A DNA stretch of 64,000 bases, taken from contig NZ_LT707064.1 in the NCBI RefSeq assembly GCF_900156465.1, forward strand, positions 186,001-250,000, in the 5' to 3' direction. The notes beneath the pieces are model-generated. The model ran no database searches and was not told the origin of the DNA. It saw only the letters and a program-made list of their open reading frames with translations. This DNA is from Pseudomonas sp. 7SR1. Its GTDB lineage: Bacteria; Pseudomonadota; Gammaproteobacteria; Pseudomonadales; Pseudomonadaceae. A program made the position numbers and the translations under genes. Positions 53,927-64,000 of the stretch are shown here, piece after piece (position 1 is the stretch's first letter; every line of letters starts with the position of its first letter).

Positions 53927-53970
53927 TGCGAAAATGCATTTATTTATGCACGAAGAATGCGTAAATGCAT
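53903..53970. promoter_or_regulatory. Three ATGC-N6-GCAT operators at the tailocin promoter
   Basis: Palindromes ATGCATGTATGCAT (53903-53916), ATGCGAAAATGCAT (53926-53939) and ATGCGTAAATGCAT (53957-53970). The first lies between -35 and -10, the second abuts the -35, the third is upstream. A fourth half-related ATGCA occurs at 53946-53950. Likely binding sites of the repressor at 54057-54800. Confidence 0.7.
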
Positions 53971-54009
53971 GGAGCCCTTGCAGATACGGGGTTGCGGGCT
54001 TTCGAGAGG

Positions 54010-54042
54010 CGAAAAAAAACCCGCACGACGGCGGGTTTTATC
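54010..54042. terminator. Terminator after the repressor gene
   Basis: AACCCGC...GCGGGTTTT: + strand AAAACCCGCACGACGGCGGGTTTT, a 7 bp stem with A- and T-runs. Confidence 0.8.
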
Positions 54043-54056
54043 TGACAGCGAAGAGG

Positions 54057-54800
54057 TTAGCGGGCGTACATGCCCCACCAGAAGACGTGACCGAGGATGA
54101 CGATTTGCTCATCCTGCATTTCCTGGAAGGTGTAGTCCTCGTCTGGGTGTTCTTCGCGATTGAAACTGCGCAGGCGGATACCGGTAGGCAAGCGGTAGAG
54201 CTGTTTCACCCGCAGCTGGCCGTTGTGATTGATGGCGTAGAGGTCGCCGTCGACAATGTCGCCGATCCCGCATTTGCCTGCGTTCACCCCGACCGTGGCC
54301 CCATCGCGCAGTACTGGCAGCATGCTGTTGCCGCGCACCGTCACGCATTTGGCCTGGTCGAACTGCACGCCGTTATGGCGCAGGCTGCGCTTGCCAAAGC
54401 GCAGGCTGGAGCGCTCGCTCTCCTCGATGACGAATCTTCCTGATCCAGCAGCCAATTCAACCTCACGCAGAAAGGGAACCGAGACCTCGTCTTCTTCGAC
54501 AGGGGTATCGTCGTCCCACAGGCTTATGTCCTTGAGTTCGGAATGCGGCTCGTCGCGGCGCCCGCTGCCAACGGGCGAAAGATCGGCGCGCCCGCGCAAC
54601 TGGTCGGTGCTCACGGCAAAATACTCGGCGATCTTCGAGATATGCTTATCCGAAGGATCGACGATCTTGCCGCTGAGGATCCGCGAGAGGGTTGACTGAG
54701 GCACGCCGGTACGCCGGTGAAGCTCCGTGGGGGAGATCCCGTGCTGATCGAGCAATGCTCTTAATACGGTAGAAACGTTGCGTTTTTGCATAACGCGCAT
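54057..54800 (-). CDS. prtR: LexA-like self-cleaving repressor of the tailocin (PrtR-type)
   Basis: 247 residues. N-terminal HTH (ISPTELHRRTGVPQSTLSRILSGKIVDPSDKHISKIAEYF, about residues 22-62) and a C-terminal S24 peptidase domain with catalytic Ser159 (VRGNSMLP) and Lys199 (LRVKQLY); the Ala118-Gly119 bond in LAAGSG is the probable cleavage site. RecA-stimulated autocleavage after DNA damage would release the operators. ATG 54800 or 54791 are both possible starts; Shine-Dalgarno is weak for each. Lies beside mutS, the usual place. Confidence 0.92.
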   Translation of the reverse strand: MRVMQKRNVSTVLRALLDQHGISPTELHRRTGVPQSTLSRILSGKIVDPSDKHISKIAEYFAVSTDQLRGRADLSPVGSGRRDEPHSELKDISLWDDDTPVEEDEVSVPFLREVELAAGSGRFVIEESERSSLRFGKRSLRHNGVQFDQAKCVTVRGNSMLPVLRDGATVGVNAGKCGIGDIVDGDLYAINHNGQLRVKQLYRLPTGIRLRSFNREEHPDEDYTFQEMQDEQIVILGHVFWWGMYAR

Positions 54801-54827
54801 GATGCTTGTTCTTTTTGCGGAATACAA

Positions 54828-54841
54828 ATGCTGAATTGCAT
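54828..54841. promoter_or_regulatory. ATGC-N6-GCAT operator upstream of the repressor gene
   Basis: ATGCTGAATTGCAT, 28 bp before the repressor start; the same palindrome as at the tailocin promoter, so autoregulation is likely. The downstream TGCATATATCTGCA may be a weaker site. Confidence 0.6.
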
Positions 54842-54985
54842 ATATCTGCACATTTCCATGTGGATCCATTGCTCAAGCATATCGACAACTCGGGACGACT
54901 TTATAAAGCTGGTGGCGATAAAAATTGACTACCCTATCCCTGCCGACCTAGAGGCCACGCTCGGGCCACCATCCGGAGCGCACCT

Positions 54986-55153
54986 ATGATCTCGATCAAG
55001 CTAGGTTTGACTAAAGGGGCCAAAAGCACCTTTGCCGATTTTATTCGCAATGCAAAATCGGACCAAAAGAAGCGTGTTTACAGCGAGGTTTTGATTGAAG
55101 CTACCAAGCAGCAGAATCAGTTGATGATGCAAGCCGAGGCGAAACGAACCTAA
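54986..55153 (+). CDS. 55-residue gene divergent from the repressor, function unknown
   Basis: MISIKLGLTKGAKSTFADFI, then RNAKSDQKKRVYSEVLIEATKQQNQLMMQ; basic and mostly helical. ATG 54986 has GGAG at 54975-54978 with seven-base spacing, and a terminator follows the stop by about 17 bp, so it looks like a real monocistronic gene. It occupies the cro-like or activator position relative to the repressor, but it shows no HTH I recognise. Could be a small regulator, an anti-repressor or an unrelated protein. Confidence 0.7.
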   Translation: MISIKLGLTKGAKSTFADFIRNAKSDQKKRVYSEVLIEATKQQNQLMMQAEAKRT

Positions 55154-55169
55154 TATCCAGATTTCAAGA

Positions 55170-55198
55170 GAAGCCCGACCAAGCGTCGGGTTTTTTAT
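55170..55198 (+). terminator. Intrinsic terminator after the 55-codon gene
   Basis: AAGCCCGAC-CAAGC-GTCGGGTT followed by T-run (GGGTTTTTTATT). Confidence 0.82.
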
Positions 55199-55409
55199 TA
55201 TCTCCAGCCCATGCTCCGTAAGGCGACTGCAGGCACTCCGGCGGCAAGAAATACCCAAGGGTCAGAAATCCTGCTTTACCAAAGCGATGGAAGACGCTCA
55301 TCCCTGGGTCCCACCAGACCACCCATGTTAACCTTGCGCCCATCGCGGAAAAGCCGGGCCAATGCCCCTCCTTTTGCCCCACACCTTTCAACGAGCTTGC
55401 CTGACACCC

Positions 55410-57989
55410 ATGAACACCGCCGTGAACGACCTGTCCTCCCACACGCCGATGATGCAGCAATACTGGCGCCTGAAGAACCAGCATCCCGATCAGTTGATGT
55501 TCTACCGCATGGGCGACTTCTACGAAATCTTCTACGAGGATGCGAAGAAGGCCGCCAAGTTGTTGGACATCACCCTGACGGCGCGTGGGCAATCGGCGGG
55601 CATGGCGATTCCGATGTGTGGGATTCCTTACCATGCGGCGGAAGGTTACCTGGCGAAGCTGGTCAAGCTCGGCGAATCCGTGGTGATCTGCGAGCAAGTC
55701 GGCGACCCGGCCACCAGCAAGGGCCCCGTGGAACGCCAAGTCGTGCGGATCATCACCCCGGGTACGGTCAGTGACGAGGCCTTGCTGGATGAACGCCGGG
55801 ACAACCTGATCGCCGCAGTGCTGGGGGACGAGCGTCTGTTCGGCCTAGCGGTGCTGGACATCACCAGCGGCAATTTCTCGGTGCTGGAAATCAAGGGTTG
55901 GGAAAACCTGCTGGCGGAGCTGGAGCGGGTCAATCCTGTGGAACTGCTGATTCCCGACGACTGGCCCAAGGATCTGCCGGCAGAAAAACGCCGTGGCGTA
56001 CGTCGCCGCGCGCCGTGGGATTTCGAACGTGATTCGGCGCTGAAAAGCCTCTGCCAACAGTTCGCCACCCAGGACCTCAAGGGCTTCGGCTGTGAAAACC
56101 TGACCCTGGCCATCGGCGCGGCCGGCTGCCTGCTGGCCTACGCCAAGGAAACCCAACGCACCGCCCTGCCCCATTTGCGCAGCCTGCGCCATGAGCGTCT
56201 GGACGACACGGTGGTGCTGGACGGTGCCAGCCGCCGCAACCTGGAATTGGACACCAACCTGGCCGGCGGGCGCGACAACACTTTGCAATCGGTGGTCGAC
56301 CGCTGCCAGACCGCCATGGGCAGCCGCTTGCTCACCCGCTGGCTGAACCGCCCCCTGCGAGACCTGACGGTGTTGCTGGCCCGACAGACGTCGATTACCT
56401 GCTTGCTGGACCGGTACCGCTTCGAACAATTGCAGCCACAGCTCAAGGAAATCGGCGACATCGAGCGGATCCTGGCGCGTATCGGCCTGCGCAACGCCCG
56501 CCCCCGTGACCTGGCGCGCCTGCGCGACGCCCTGGGCGTCTTGCCCGAACTCCAGGCAGCGATGACCGATCTCGAGGCCCCGCACCTGCAGCATCTGGCG
56601 CGCAACACCAGCACCTACCCGGAGCTGGCCGCGCTGCTTGAAAAAGCGATCATCGACAACCCGCCGGCAGTGATCCGTGACGGCGGCGTCCTGAAGACCG
56701 GCTACGATGCCGAGCTCGACGAACTGCAAGCCCTGAGCGAAAACGCCGGCCAGTTCCTCATCGACCTGGAAGCCCGGGAAAAAGCTCGCACCGGCCTGAC
56801 CAACCTCAAGGTCGGCTATAACCGCATCCATGGTTATTTCATCGAGTTGCCGAGCAAGCAGGCCGAACAGGCCCCGGCCGACTACATTCGTCGCCAGACC
56901 CTCAAGGGTGCCGAGCGCTTCATCACCCCGGAACTCAAGGCGTTCGAAGACAAGGCCCTGTCGGCCAAGAGCCGCGCCCTGGCACGGGAGAAGATGCTCT
57001 ATGACGCCCTTCTCGAGGATCTGATCAGCCAACTGCCGCCGCTACAGGACACCGCTGCCGCGCTGGCGGAGCTGGACGTATTGAGCAACCTGGCCGAGCG
57101 AGCCTTGAACCTGGACCTGAACTGCCCGCGCTTCGTCAGCGAACCGTGCATGCGCATCAGCCAAGGTCGTCACCCAGTGGTCGAGCAGGTACTGACCACC
57201 CCGTTCGTGGCCAACGATCTGAGCCTGGACGACAATACCCGCATGCTGGTAATCACCGGTCCGAACATGGGCGGTAAATCCACCTATATGCGCCAGACCG
57301 CCCTGATCGTGCTGCTGGCTCACATCGGCAGTTTCGTACCGGCAGCCAGCTGCGAGTTATCCCTGGTGGACCGCATCTTCACCCGGATCGGCTCCAGCGA
57401 TGACCTGGCCGGCGGGCGCTCGACCTTCATGGTGGAAATGAGCGAGACCGCCAATATCCTGCACAACGCCACCGAGCGCAGCCTGGTGCTGATGGACGAA
57501 GTGGGACGCGGCACCAGCACCTTCGACGGCCTGTCGCTGGCCTGGGCGGCGGCGGAACGACTGGCACAGCTGCGCGCCTATACGTTGTTCGCAACTCACT
57601 ATTTCGAGTTGACGGTGCTGCCGGAAAGCCAGCCGCTGGTGGCCAACGTCCACCTCAATGCCACCGAGCACAATGATCGAATCGTGTTCCTGCACCATGT
57701 ACTGCCCGGCCCGGCCAGCCAGAGCTACGGCCTGGCGGTGGCACAGCTCGCCGGCGTGCCTGGCGACGTGATCAGCCGCGCCCGGGAGCACTTGAGCCGC
57801 CTGGAAACCACCAGCCTGCCCCACGAAGCACCGCGCCCGGCCAAGGGCAAACCCGCCGCCCCGCAGCAAAGCGACCTGTTCGCCAGCCTGCCGCATCCGG
57901 TACTCGATGAACTGGCCAAGCTCGACCTGGACGACTTCACCCCACGCCGGGCATTGGATTTACTCTATACATTGAAGACACGGATCTAA
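55410..57989 (+). CDS. mutS: DNA mismatch repair protein MutS
   Basis: 859 residues. Recognises mismatches and recruits MutL. N-terminal mismatch-binding domain with the Phe-x-Glu motif in [13 protein letters not shown], connector and lever domains, and the ATPase with Walker [14 protein letters not shown] (about residue 619) and signature [24 protein letters not shown]. The open frame starts at 55362 but [22 protein letters not shown] at 55410 fits Pseudomonas homologues. Flank of the tailocin locus. Confidence 0.98.
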   Translation: MNTAVNDLSSHTPMMQQYWRLKNQHPDQLMFYRMGDFYEIFYEDAKKAAKLLDITLTARGQSAGMAIPMCGIPYHAAEGYLAKLVKLGESVVICEQVGDPATSKGPVERQVVRIITPGTVSDEALLDERRDNLIAAVLGDERLFGLAVLDITSGNFSVLEIKGWENLLAELERVNPVELLIPDDWPKDLPAEKRRGVRRRAPWDFERDSALKSLCQQFATQDLKGFGCENLTLAIGAAGCLLAYAKETQRTALPHLRSLRHERLDDTVVLDGASRRNLELDTNLAGGRDNTLQSVVDRCQTAMGSRLLTRWLNRPLRDLTVLLARQTSITCLLDRYRFEQLQPQLKEIGDIERILARIGLRNARPRDLARLRDALGVLPELQAAMTDLEAPHLQHLARNTSTYPELAALLEKAIIDNPPAVIRDGGVLKTGYDAELDELQALSENAGQFLIDLEAREKARTGLTNLKVGYNRIHGYFIELPSKQAEQAPADYIRRQTLKGAERFITPELKAFEDKALSAKSRALAREKMLYDALLEDLISQLPPLQDTAAALAELDVLSNLAERALNLDLNCPRFVSEPCMRISQGRHPVVEQVLTTPFVANDLSLDDNTRMLVITGPNMGGKSTYMRQTALIVLLAHIGSFVPAASCELSLVDRIFTRIGSSDDLAGGRSTFMVEMSETANILHNATERSLVLMDEVGRGTSTFDGLSLAWAAAERLAQLRAYTLFATHYFELTVLPESQPLVANVHLNATEHNDRIVFLHHVLPGPASQSYGLAVAQLAGVPGDVISRAREHLSRLETTSLPHEAPRPAKGKPAAPQQSDLFASLPHPVLDELAKLDLDDFTPRRALDLLYTLKTRI

Positions 57990-58022
57990 CGCACAGGCTT
58001 TCAAGCTGTTAGAATCTCGCGC

Positions 58023-58076
58023 GGTTTGGGATGCTGCAGGCAACTAGCCTGGTCTGCAGACTATCGCTCCCAAACC
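58023..58076 (+). other. Long hairpin in the fdxA leader
   Basis: GGTTTGGGA (58023-58031) and TCCCAAACC (58068-58076) pair perfectly, with inner CTGCAG copies at 58034-58039 and 58054-58059 that can pair too. It lies between a TAGAAT -10-like element (58010-58015) and the fdxA Shine-Dalgarno. Could shape fdxA mRNA stability or translation. Confidence 0.55.
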
Positions 58077-58131
58077 TGGCGAGCCCACCGTGAAGGGTCT
58101 TCGCTGCCGCCGCCTGAGGAGAAAACTAGAA

Positions 58132-58455
58132 ATGACCTTCGTCGTCACCGACAACTGCATCAAGTGCAAGTACACCGACTGCGTAGAAGTCTGTCCGGTG
58201 GACTGCTTCTACGAAGGGCCTAACTTCCTGGTCATTCACCCGGACGAGTGCATTGACTGCGCCCTGTGTGAACCGGAATGCCCGGCACAAGCCATCTTCT
58301 CGGAGGACGAAGTGCCGGCCGGCATGGAGAACTTCATCGAGCTGAACGCCGAGCTGGCGGATATCTGGCCGAACATCACCGAGAAGAAAGACGCCCTGCC
58401 AGACGCTGAAGAGTGGGATGGCAAGCCAGGCAAGATCGCGGACCTCGAACGCTGA
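58132..58455 (+). CDS. fdxA: Seven-iron ferredoxin I
   Basis: 107 residues. Carries one [3Fe-4S] and one [4Fe-4S] cluster: [17 protein letters not shown] then [12 protein letters not shown]. Nearly the Azotobacter FdI sequence over its length. Electron donor linked to Fpr. ATG 58132 follows GAGGAGAAA. Neighbour order mutS-fdxA-rsmZ-rpoS is typical of Pseudomonas. Confidence 0.97.
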   Translation: MTFVVTDNCIKCKYTDCVEVCPVDCFYEGPNFLVIHPDECIDCALCEPECPAQAIFSEDEVPAGMENFIELNAELADIWPNITEKKDALPDAEEWDGKPGKIADLER

Positions 58456-58473
58456 TCCTTCCTGCGCTCATCG

Positions 58474-58497
58474 AAAAGGCCCCTTGCGGGCCTTTTT
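58474..58497 (+). terminator. Intrinsic terminator of fdxA
   Basis: AAGGCCC-CTTGC-GGGCCTT followed by T-run. Confidence 0.88.
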
Positions 58498-58525
58498 GCT
58501 TTTGCGAATTCAAGGAATTACAGGC

Positions 58526-58659
58526 AAAAAAAAGGGGCGGTTTGACCCGCCCACATTTTTTCCCTAATCCCTTTGATCCTTTTCATCATCCTGATGAATC
58601 GCATCCTGCGATGTCCTTCCTTCCCCATCGTCCGTGACGGGTGTGTCTGTCCGTCGACA
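58526..58659 (-). ncRNA. rsmZ: Regulatory RNA RsmZ
   Basis: About 134 nt on the minus strand. Begins TGTCGACGGACAGACACA like P. fluorescens rsmZ, contains about nine GGA motifs (many A/CGGA in loops), and ends in a terminator stem GGGCGG...CCGCCC plus T7 (58526-58552). Titrates RsmA/RsmE repressors in the Gac/Rsm cascade that controls secondary metabolism and secretion. Location between rpoS and fdxA is the conserved one. Confidence 0.93.
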
Positions 58660-58667
58660 CAGGACTG

Positions 58668-58673
58668 ATATTA
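58668..58673 (-). promoter_or_regulatory. -10 element of rsmZ
   Basis: TAATAT on the minus strand, 8 bp before the inferred 5' end at 58659. Confidence 0.65.
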
Positions 58674-58734
58674 GTGTTTTCCCAGGTGAGTGCAACGCGG
58701 CTGATACAGGTGGCTTGCTCTGTCACGCCACATT

Positions 58735-58850
58735 CACAAAATAAAAAACCTTACAAATCATATAAATACAAAAAAATCACAGTGCTTATAGCTGTCTGTC
58801 CCGCCAATGAGAAACCGATCACTTACGCAACACTAGGCAAAGGCTTACAC
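58735..58850 (-). promoter_or_regulatory. Candidate GacA upstream activating site and AT-rich linker of rsmZ
   Basis: A TGTAAG half-site (minus strand, 58849-58844) lies about 190 bp upstream of the rsmZ start, where GacA sites are found; its partner half is poor (CCTAGT in place of CTTACA). Between it and the promoter is a very AT-rich tract (about 58735-58795), the kind of linker reported to bind IHF or H-NS-like proteins in rsmZ promoters. Confidence 0.4.
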
Positions 58851-58939
58851 GCTGAATCTATAAATAGAGAAGGCGTAGAAATCCCTCGCCACAAGCGTGC
58901 ATCGCAGAGCGTAGTGCTCGATACATCTGCTCAAAAACG

Positions 58940-58967
58940 GAAAAACCCCGAACCAGTCGGGGCTTTT
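58940..58967 (-). terminator. Intrinsic terminator of rpoS
   Basis: CCCCGA-ACCAG-TCGGGG with A5 on the left (T-run on the minus strand), 20 bp after the rpoS stop. Confidence 0.85.
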
Positions 58968-58987
58968 CTCGCTGCGCTGCACTCGGG

Positions 58988-59998
58988 TTACTGAAACAGC
59001 GACTCACTCGACAGGCCATTCTTCTCCAGGATCTCCCGCAAGCGCTTGAGGCCTTCCACCTGGATCTGCCTGACCCTTTCCCGGGTCAAGCCGATTTCCA
59101 GGCCGACGTCTTCGAGGGTGCTGCTTTCATGGCCGCGCAGGCCAAAACGCCGGATCACCACCTCCCGTTGCTTGTCCGTCAGTTCCGAGAGCCACTGATC
59201 GATGCTCTGGGACAAGTCGTCATCCTGGAGCAGTTCGCAAGGGTCGGTGGGGCGTTCGTCAGTGAGGGTGTCCAGCAGGGTCTTGTCCGAATCCGGCCCC
59301 AGCGAGACGTCCACGGAGGAAACCCGCTCGTTGAGTCCGAGCATGCGCTTGACCTCGCCCACCGGTTTTTCCAGCAGGTTGGCGATTTCTTCCGGTGAAG
59401 GCTCATGGTCGAGCTTCTGGGTCAGCTCGCGGGCGGCCCGCAGGTAGACATTCAGCTCCTTGACCACGTGGATCGGTAGCCGGATCGTACGGGTCTGATT
59501 CATGATCGCCCGTTCGATGGTCTGGCGAATCCACCAGGTGGCATAGGTCGAGAAACGGAACCCCCGTTCAGGGTCGAATTTCTCGACGGCGCGGATCAAT
59601 CCCAGGTTGCCCTCTTCGATCAGGTCCAGCAACGAGAGCCCACGATTGACGTAACGTCGGGCGATTTTCACCACCAGGCGCAGGTTGCTTTCAATCATGC
59701 GTTTCCGACCGGCCGGGTCGCCACTTTGCGACAGCCGCGCAAAATGAACTTCTTCCTCTGGGGAGAGCAGTGGCGAGAAACCGATTTCGTTGAGGTACAG
59801 CTGAGTGGCGTCCAGCGCCCGGGTGTAATCGATGTACTTATGTTGTTTAAGTGAAGCGGAGTGTCTGGATTTGGCACGAACGGAAGGTGGAGATGACGCC
59901 CCTTCATCATTCGACATCGAATCCATAGCGATGCCGGTCTCCATAAGGAGAACCTCATCGTCGATGTCAAACTCCGGCACTTCTTTACTGAGAGCCAT
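58988..59998 (-). CDS. rpoS: Stationary-phase sigma factor RpoS
   Basis: 336 residues. Region 1.2-2 ([79 protein letters not shown]), region 3 and region 4 HTH ([30 protein letters not shown]). Full length for Pseudomonas. Downstream of nlpD, within which its own promoter usually lies. Confidence 0.98.
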   Translation of the reverse strand: MALSKEVPEFDIDDEVLLMETGIAMDSMSNDEGASSPPSVRAKSRHSASLKQHKYIDYTRALDATQLYLNEIGFSPLLSPEEEVHFARLSQSGDPAGRKRMIESNLRLVVKIARRYVNRGLSLLDLIEEGNLGLIRAVEKFDPERGFRFSTYATWWIRQTIERAIMNQTRTIRLPIHVVKELNVYLRAARELTQKLDHEPSPEEIANLLEKPVGEVKRMLGLNERVSSVDVSLGPDSDKTLLDTLTDERPTDPCELLQDDDLSQSIDQWLSELTDKQREVVIRRFGLRGHESSTLEDVGLEIGLTRERVRQIQVEGLKRLREILEKNGLSSESLFQ

Positions 59999-60103
59999 TG
60001 TTATAGTCCTTTGGTGAGTTCGACCTCAAGCTCGAGCGACGCCTTTATCCTTGGCAACGCTGGAGCCTGTTCCCTCTACGTGACGGAACAGGCTGACAAC
60101 CTA

Positions 60104-60952
60104 TCAACGACGTGGCAGGAATTGCAGCGGATCTACCGGTTTACCTTGTCGGCGAATCTCAAAATGCAGTTTCACCCGGTCTGTACCCGTCGACCCCATT
60201 TCGGCAATTGTCTGTCCGACCTTGACCTGCTGCCCCTCCCGAACCAACAGCCTGCGGTTGTGACCGTAGGCACTGACGTAGGTATCGCTGTGTTTGATGA
60301 TCACGAGTTCGCCGTAGCCCCTCAAACCACTCCCGGCGTACACAACCGTGCCATCAGACGCGGCTAAAACAGGCTGTCCCAAATCTCCGGCGATATCAAT
60401 TCCTTTATTCAAACTACCGTTTGAAGAGAATTTTCCAATAAGAACGCCATTAGAAGGCCATCCCCAGCCTGTCGGGGCGGGGCCTGCCGGAGGCAGTGGA
60501 GCGGGGGCCGGTTTGTTCGCGACGGACGGTACTGTCGCCGTCGCAGCCCCCACTGGCCGGCGTATCACCGTGGTTTTACTCGAAGACGAAGGCGTCGATC
60601 CGGACTGGGTGACCACCGCGGTTGGCGTTGAACCGCTGCGACCATCGAAGCGAATCGTCTGACCTGGATGAATGGTATAGGGCGCAGGAATGTTGTTACG
60701 CGCCGCGAGAGCCTTGTAGTCCCAGCCATAGCGAAAAGCGATGGAAAACAGCGTATCGCCGCGACGGACTACATACTGACCGGTCGTTACTGTAGGACGT
60801 TGCGGCGCAGCATTGTTGCGATCGACGACCCGGACATTACCCGATGGTGTACTGGAACAACCGACCAGCAAGAAGCTGCTCAAGACAAGGCCAGTCAACA
60901 GGCGCTGAAAGCTCGTGATACTCATACGCTGCGCAATGACTGTGAGACTCAC
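60104..60952 (-). CDS. nlpD: NlpD-type LysM/LytM lipoprotein
   Basis: 282 residues. Lipobox LLVGC gives an outer-membrane lipoprotein; LysM (YVVRRGDTLFSIAFRYGWDYKALAARN) and a C-terminal LytM domain. The domain lacks the first metal His (NKGIDIAG instead of HxGxD), so it is the catalytically dead activator type that stimulates amidase at division. GTG 60952 with GGGAG is the likely start; ATG 60925 is an alternative. Confidence 0.93.
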   Translation of the reverse strand: MSLTVIAQRMSITSFQRLLTGLVLSSFLLVGCSSTPSGNVRVVDRNNAAPQRPTVTTGQYVVRRGDTLFSIAFRYGWDYKALAARNNIPAPYTIHPGQTIRFDGRSGSTPTAVVTQSGSTPSSSSKTTVIRRPVGAATATVPSVANKPAPAPLPPAGPAPTGWGWPSNGVLIGKFSSNGSLNKGIDIAGDLGQPVLAASDGTVVYAGSGLRGYGELVIIKHSDTYVSAYGHNRRLLVREGQQVKVGQTIAEMGSTGTDRVKLHFEIRRQGKPVDPLQFLPRR

Positions 60953-61163
60953 CCGCCGCTCCCTTTGTGGTGGCTGAAAAAATGGAAACTGCCTGTCCAG
61001 GCAGAGGTGGCGCGAGTATAACGGGCCGCGCCCACCCTTCTATCAATGACGCGCGGGACGCTACCGCACACGTTTGCTCGCCGCCGTTGAAGCGTATTCG
61101 ACAAATCGATGCCGCTGTAAGACACAGCCAGCGTCACGGAATTCAGCCTCTGTTTATAAATGC

Positions 61164-62577
<1,414 letters not shown>

Positions 62578-62590
<13 letters not shown>

Positions 62591-63636
62591 GGGCTGTCCG
62601 TCTGCCCTACCGGCACCAGATCGACGAGTTCGCGCACCAAGGCAGTGGCGAAACATCCGGCCGGCAGGACGAATTCCAGTTGCAGAATGTCAGGCTGGGG
62701 ATAATGCCACGACAGCCCGCCAATGGGCAGTCGCAGGATGCGACGTTCGTGATTCATTCCCGCGTTTATCAACCAGTCCCGCAGATCGGCCTCCCCCTCG
62801 GCAACAGCCTGTTCCAGCTCGAAGGTGGCGCCAGCGGCGGGCGAAGGCCCCTCGCCCCACTGCGGTCCGGTCGGGTGCAGGTCGAGGATTGCCAGGCGCG
62901 GATCGCTGCATTCGGCTTCGCCGGCAGGGAAAAAACTGCGGCTGTCGGTGAAGGCCAGCAAGTCGCCAACCTGTGCCTTTTGCCAGGTTCCATCGGCTAC
63001 CCGTGCCGCCAGTACCCGATTGAACAGATAACTGCGCGCGGCGGATAACAGCCTCGAGCGTACATTGCGCTGCTCCGGCAGGGCGCTGCGGGCAGCCCAG
63101 GCGCGCGCATCCACGACATTGCCGCCATCGTGCCCGAACCGCTGGGCGCCGAAATAGTTGGGGATGCCCTGGCGAGCGATCGTCTGCAGGCGAGCATCGA
63201 CCGCCGCGCTGTCGCCCTTGAACCCAGTGAGCCGCAAGGTAAAGCCATTGGCCGAATGCGCGCCACGTTGCAGCTTGCGCCTGTGGCGGGCGGTCTTGAG
63301 AATCTTCAGTGTGTCGTTCTGCGCCGCCGAAAGGTCCGGGTCGGCCTTGCCGGGCAACTGGATGCTGAACCATTGCCGGGTCAGGGCCTGGCGGTCCTTG
63401 AGTCCCGCGTAGCTGACGGTGCGCAACGGCACGCCGGCAGCCTTGGCAATGCGCCGGGCGGCCTCCTCGGTGTTCAGGTCACGCTTTTCAACCCAGAGCC
63501 ACAGGTGCTCGCCATCGCCGGTCAGTGGAATATCCAGCACTTCATCGACCTGGAAATCCTCGGCGGTGGCTTTCAGTACCGCACTGCCCAGCGACTCACC
63601 ATAGGCACGCGGCCCCAACAGTTCCAGTTCGGTCAT
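62578..63636 (-). CDS. truD: tRNA pseudouridine(13) synthase
   Basis: 352 residues. Makes pseudouridine at position 13 of tRNA-Glu. [18 protein letters not shown] contains the catalytic Asp; [21 protein letters not shown] and [18 protein letters not shown] are further signatures. Overlaps ispF by 4 bp. Confidence 0.97.
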
Positions 63637-64000
63637 GGGCGCAGCAACAAGGCAACGGAATGGACGGCGATGCCTTCTTCGCGGCCGACGAAGCCCAGCT
63701 TCTCGGTGGTGGTGGCCTTCACGTTCACCTGGTCGATGCCGACCTGGAGATCCTCGGCGATCAACTGGCGCATCGTTTCGATGTGCGGTGCCATCTTCGG
63801 AGCCTGGGCCACGATGGTGTTGTCGACATTGCCGACCGTCCAGCCCTTGGCGTGGATCAGCGACACCACGTGGCGCAGCAGCGCACGGCTGTCGGCGCCC
63901 TTGAATTGCGGATCGGTATCAGGGAAATGCTTGCCGATATCGCCCAACGCGGCGGCGCCGAGCAAGGCATCGCTCAAGGCGTGCAGCAAGACGTCACCAT
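63633..64000 (-). CDS. ispF: 2-C-methyl-D-erythritol 2,4-cyclodiphosphate synthase, C-terminal part (start beyond window)
   Basis: About 122 residues visible; the frame is open to the edge ([26 protein letters not shown]). The C-terminal [30 protein letters not shown] is the family signature. Fourth enzyme of the MEP isoprenoid pathway. The N-terminal about 38 residues with the first zinc ligands lie outside the window. First gene seen of the ispF-truD-surE-pcm-nlpD-rpoS series. Confidence 0.97.
   Translation of the reverse strand, partial: GDVLLHALSDALLGAAALGDIGKHFPDTDPQFKGADSRALLRHVVSLIHAKGWTVGNVDNTIVAQAPKMAPHIETMRQLIAEDLQVGIDQVNVKATTTEKLGFVGREEGIAVHSVALLLRP

Noticed and set aside
23649..54800. 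A complete inducible prophage
   Set aside because: No capsid, portal, terminase, protease, integrase or replication gene is present on either strand; only tail, lysis and regulatory genes are found.
54788..54801. A further operator copy overlapping the repressor start
   Set aside because: TGCA-N6-GCAT lacks the ATGC left arm and coincides with start codons, so it is probably chance.
54925..54930. TTGACT as -35 of the 55-codon gene
   Set aside because: No acceptable -10 at 16-18 bp spacing; left unassigned.

Overview
This window is a chromosomal segment of a Pseudomonas of the fluorescens lineage. The evidence is gene content and order (rpoS-nlpD-pcm-surE-truD-ispF, fdxA beside mutS with the regulatory RNA RsmZ between fdxA and rpoS, recA-recX, fpr with a divergent finR-like gene, dgkA-erdR), Pseudomonas-type REP palindromes, GC-rich coding sequence, and a tailocin locus in the mutS/cinA interval, which is the usual place in this group.

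Layout. 1-23 kb is mostly core genome: the proS end, a lipoprotein gene, SOS-type dinB, two initiator tRNA genes, mprF with its virJ/acvB-type partner, kup, rimO, a YjaB-like acetyltransferase, an RsuA/RluF-family S4 protein, a YehS-like gene, trmO, fpr/finR, dgkA, an ErdR-like regulator, a DTW-domain gene, a QSregVF-like exported protein, a LOG-family gene, recX, recA and pncC (cinA C-terminal type). A frameshifted glycosyltransferase family 25 gene follows.

23.6-54.8 kb, all on the minus strand, is a large tailocin (phage-tail bacteriocin) locus with no capsid, portal, terminase, integrase or replication genes. Reading 5' to 3' on the minus strand it holds: a LexA-like self-cleaving repressor; a promoter overlapped by palindromic operators; a leader with a terminator-like hairpin; a Mu Com-like zinc-finger gene; two secreted proteins of unknown role; a holin; a complete P2/R-pyocin-type contractile tail (gpV, W, J, I, fibre, fibre chaperone, sheath, tube, frameshifted assembly chaperone, tape measure, U, X, D); a second complete contractile tail of Mu type (gp37, 38, sheath, tube, frameshifted gp41, tape measure, gpN, gpP, gp45-48); three consecutive fibre/chaperone cassettes sharing one N-terminal attachment module; and a GH19 endolysin with nested Rz/Rz1 spanins. 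One regulator, one holin and one endolysin/spanin set appear to serve two different killing particles, which carry four fibre genes.

The most informative signals not captured by simple gene calling are: (i) two in-frame -1 slippery heptamers, T_TTA_AAC and T_TTT_TTC, each followed by an open extension, in the two tail-assembly chaperone genes; (ii) a palindrome ATGC-N6-GCAT, three copies in or just upstream of the tailocin promoter and one upstream of the repressor gene; (iii) intrinsic-terminator-like hairpins inside the operon, which suggest attenuation or antitermination; (iv) exact 41-residue tandem repeats in one tape-measure protein; (v) a 55-codon gene divergent from the repressor.

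55-64 kb returns to core genome: mutS, fdxA, rsmZ, rpoS, nlpD, pcm, surE, truD and the start-truncated ispF. RecA, which would trigger repressor cleavage, is encoded about 1.5 kb beyond the distal end of the tailocin operon.
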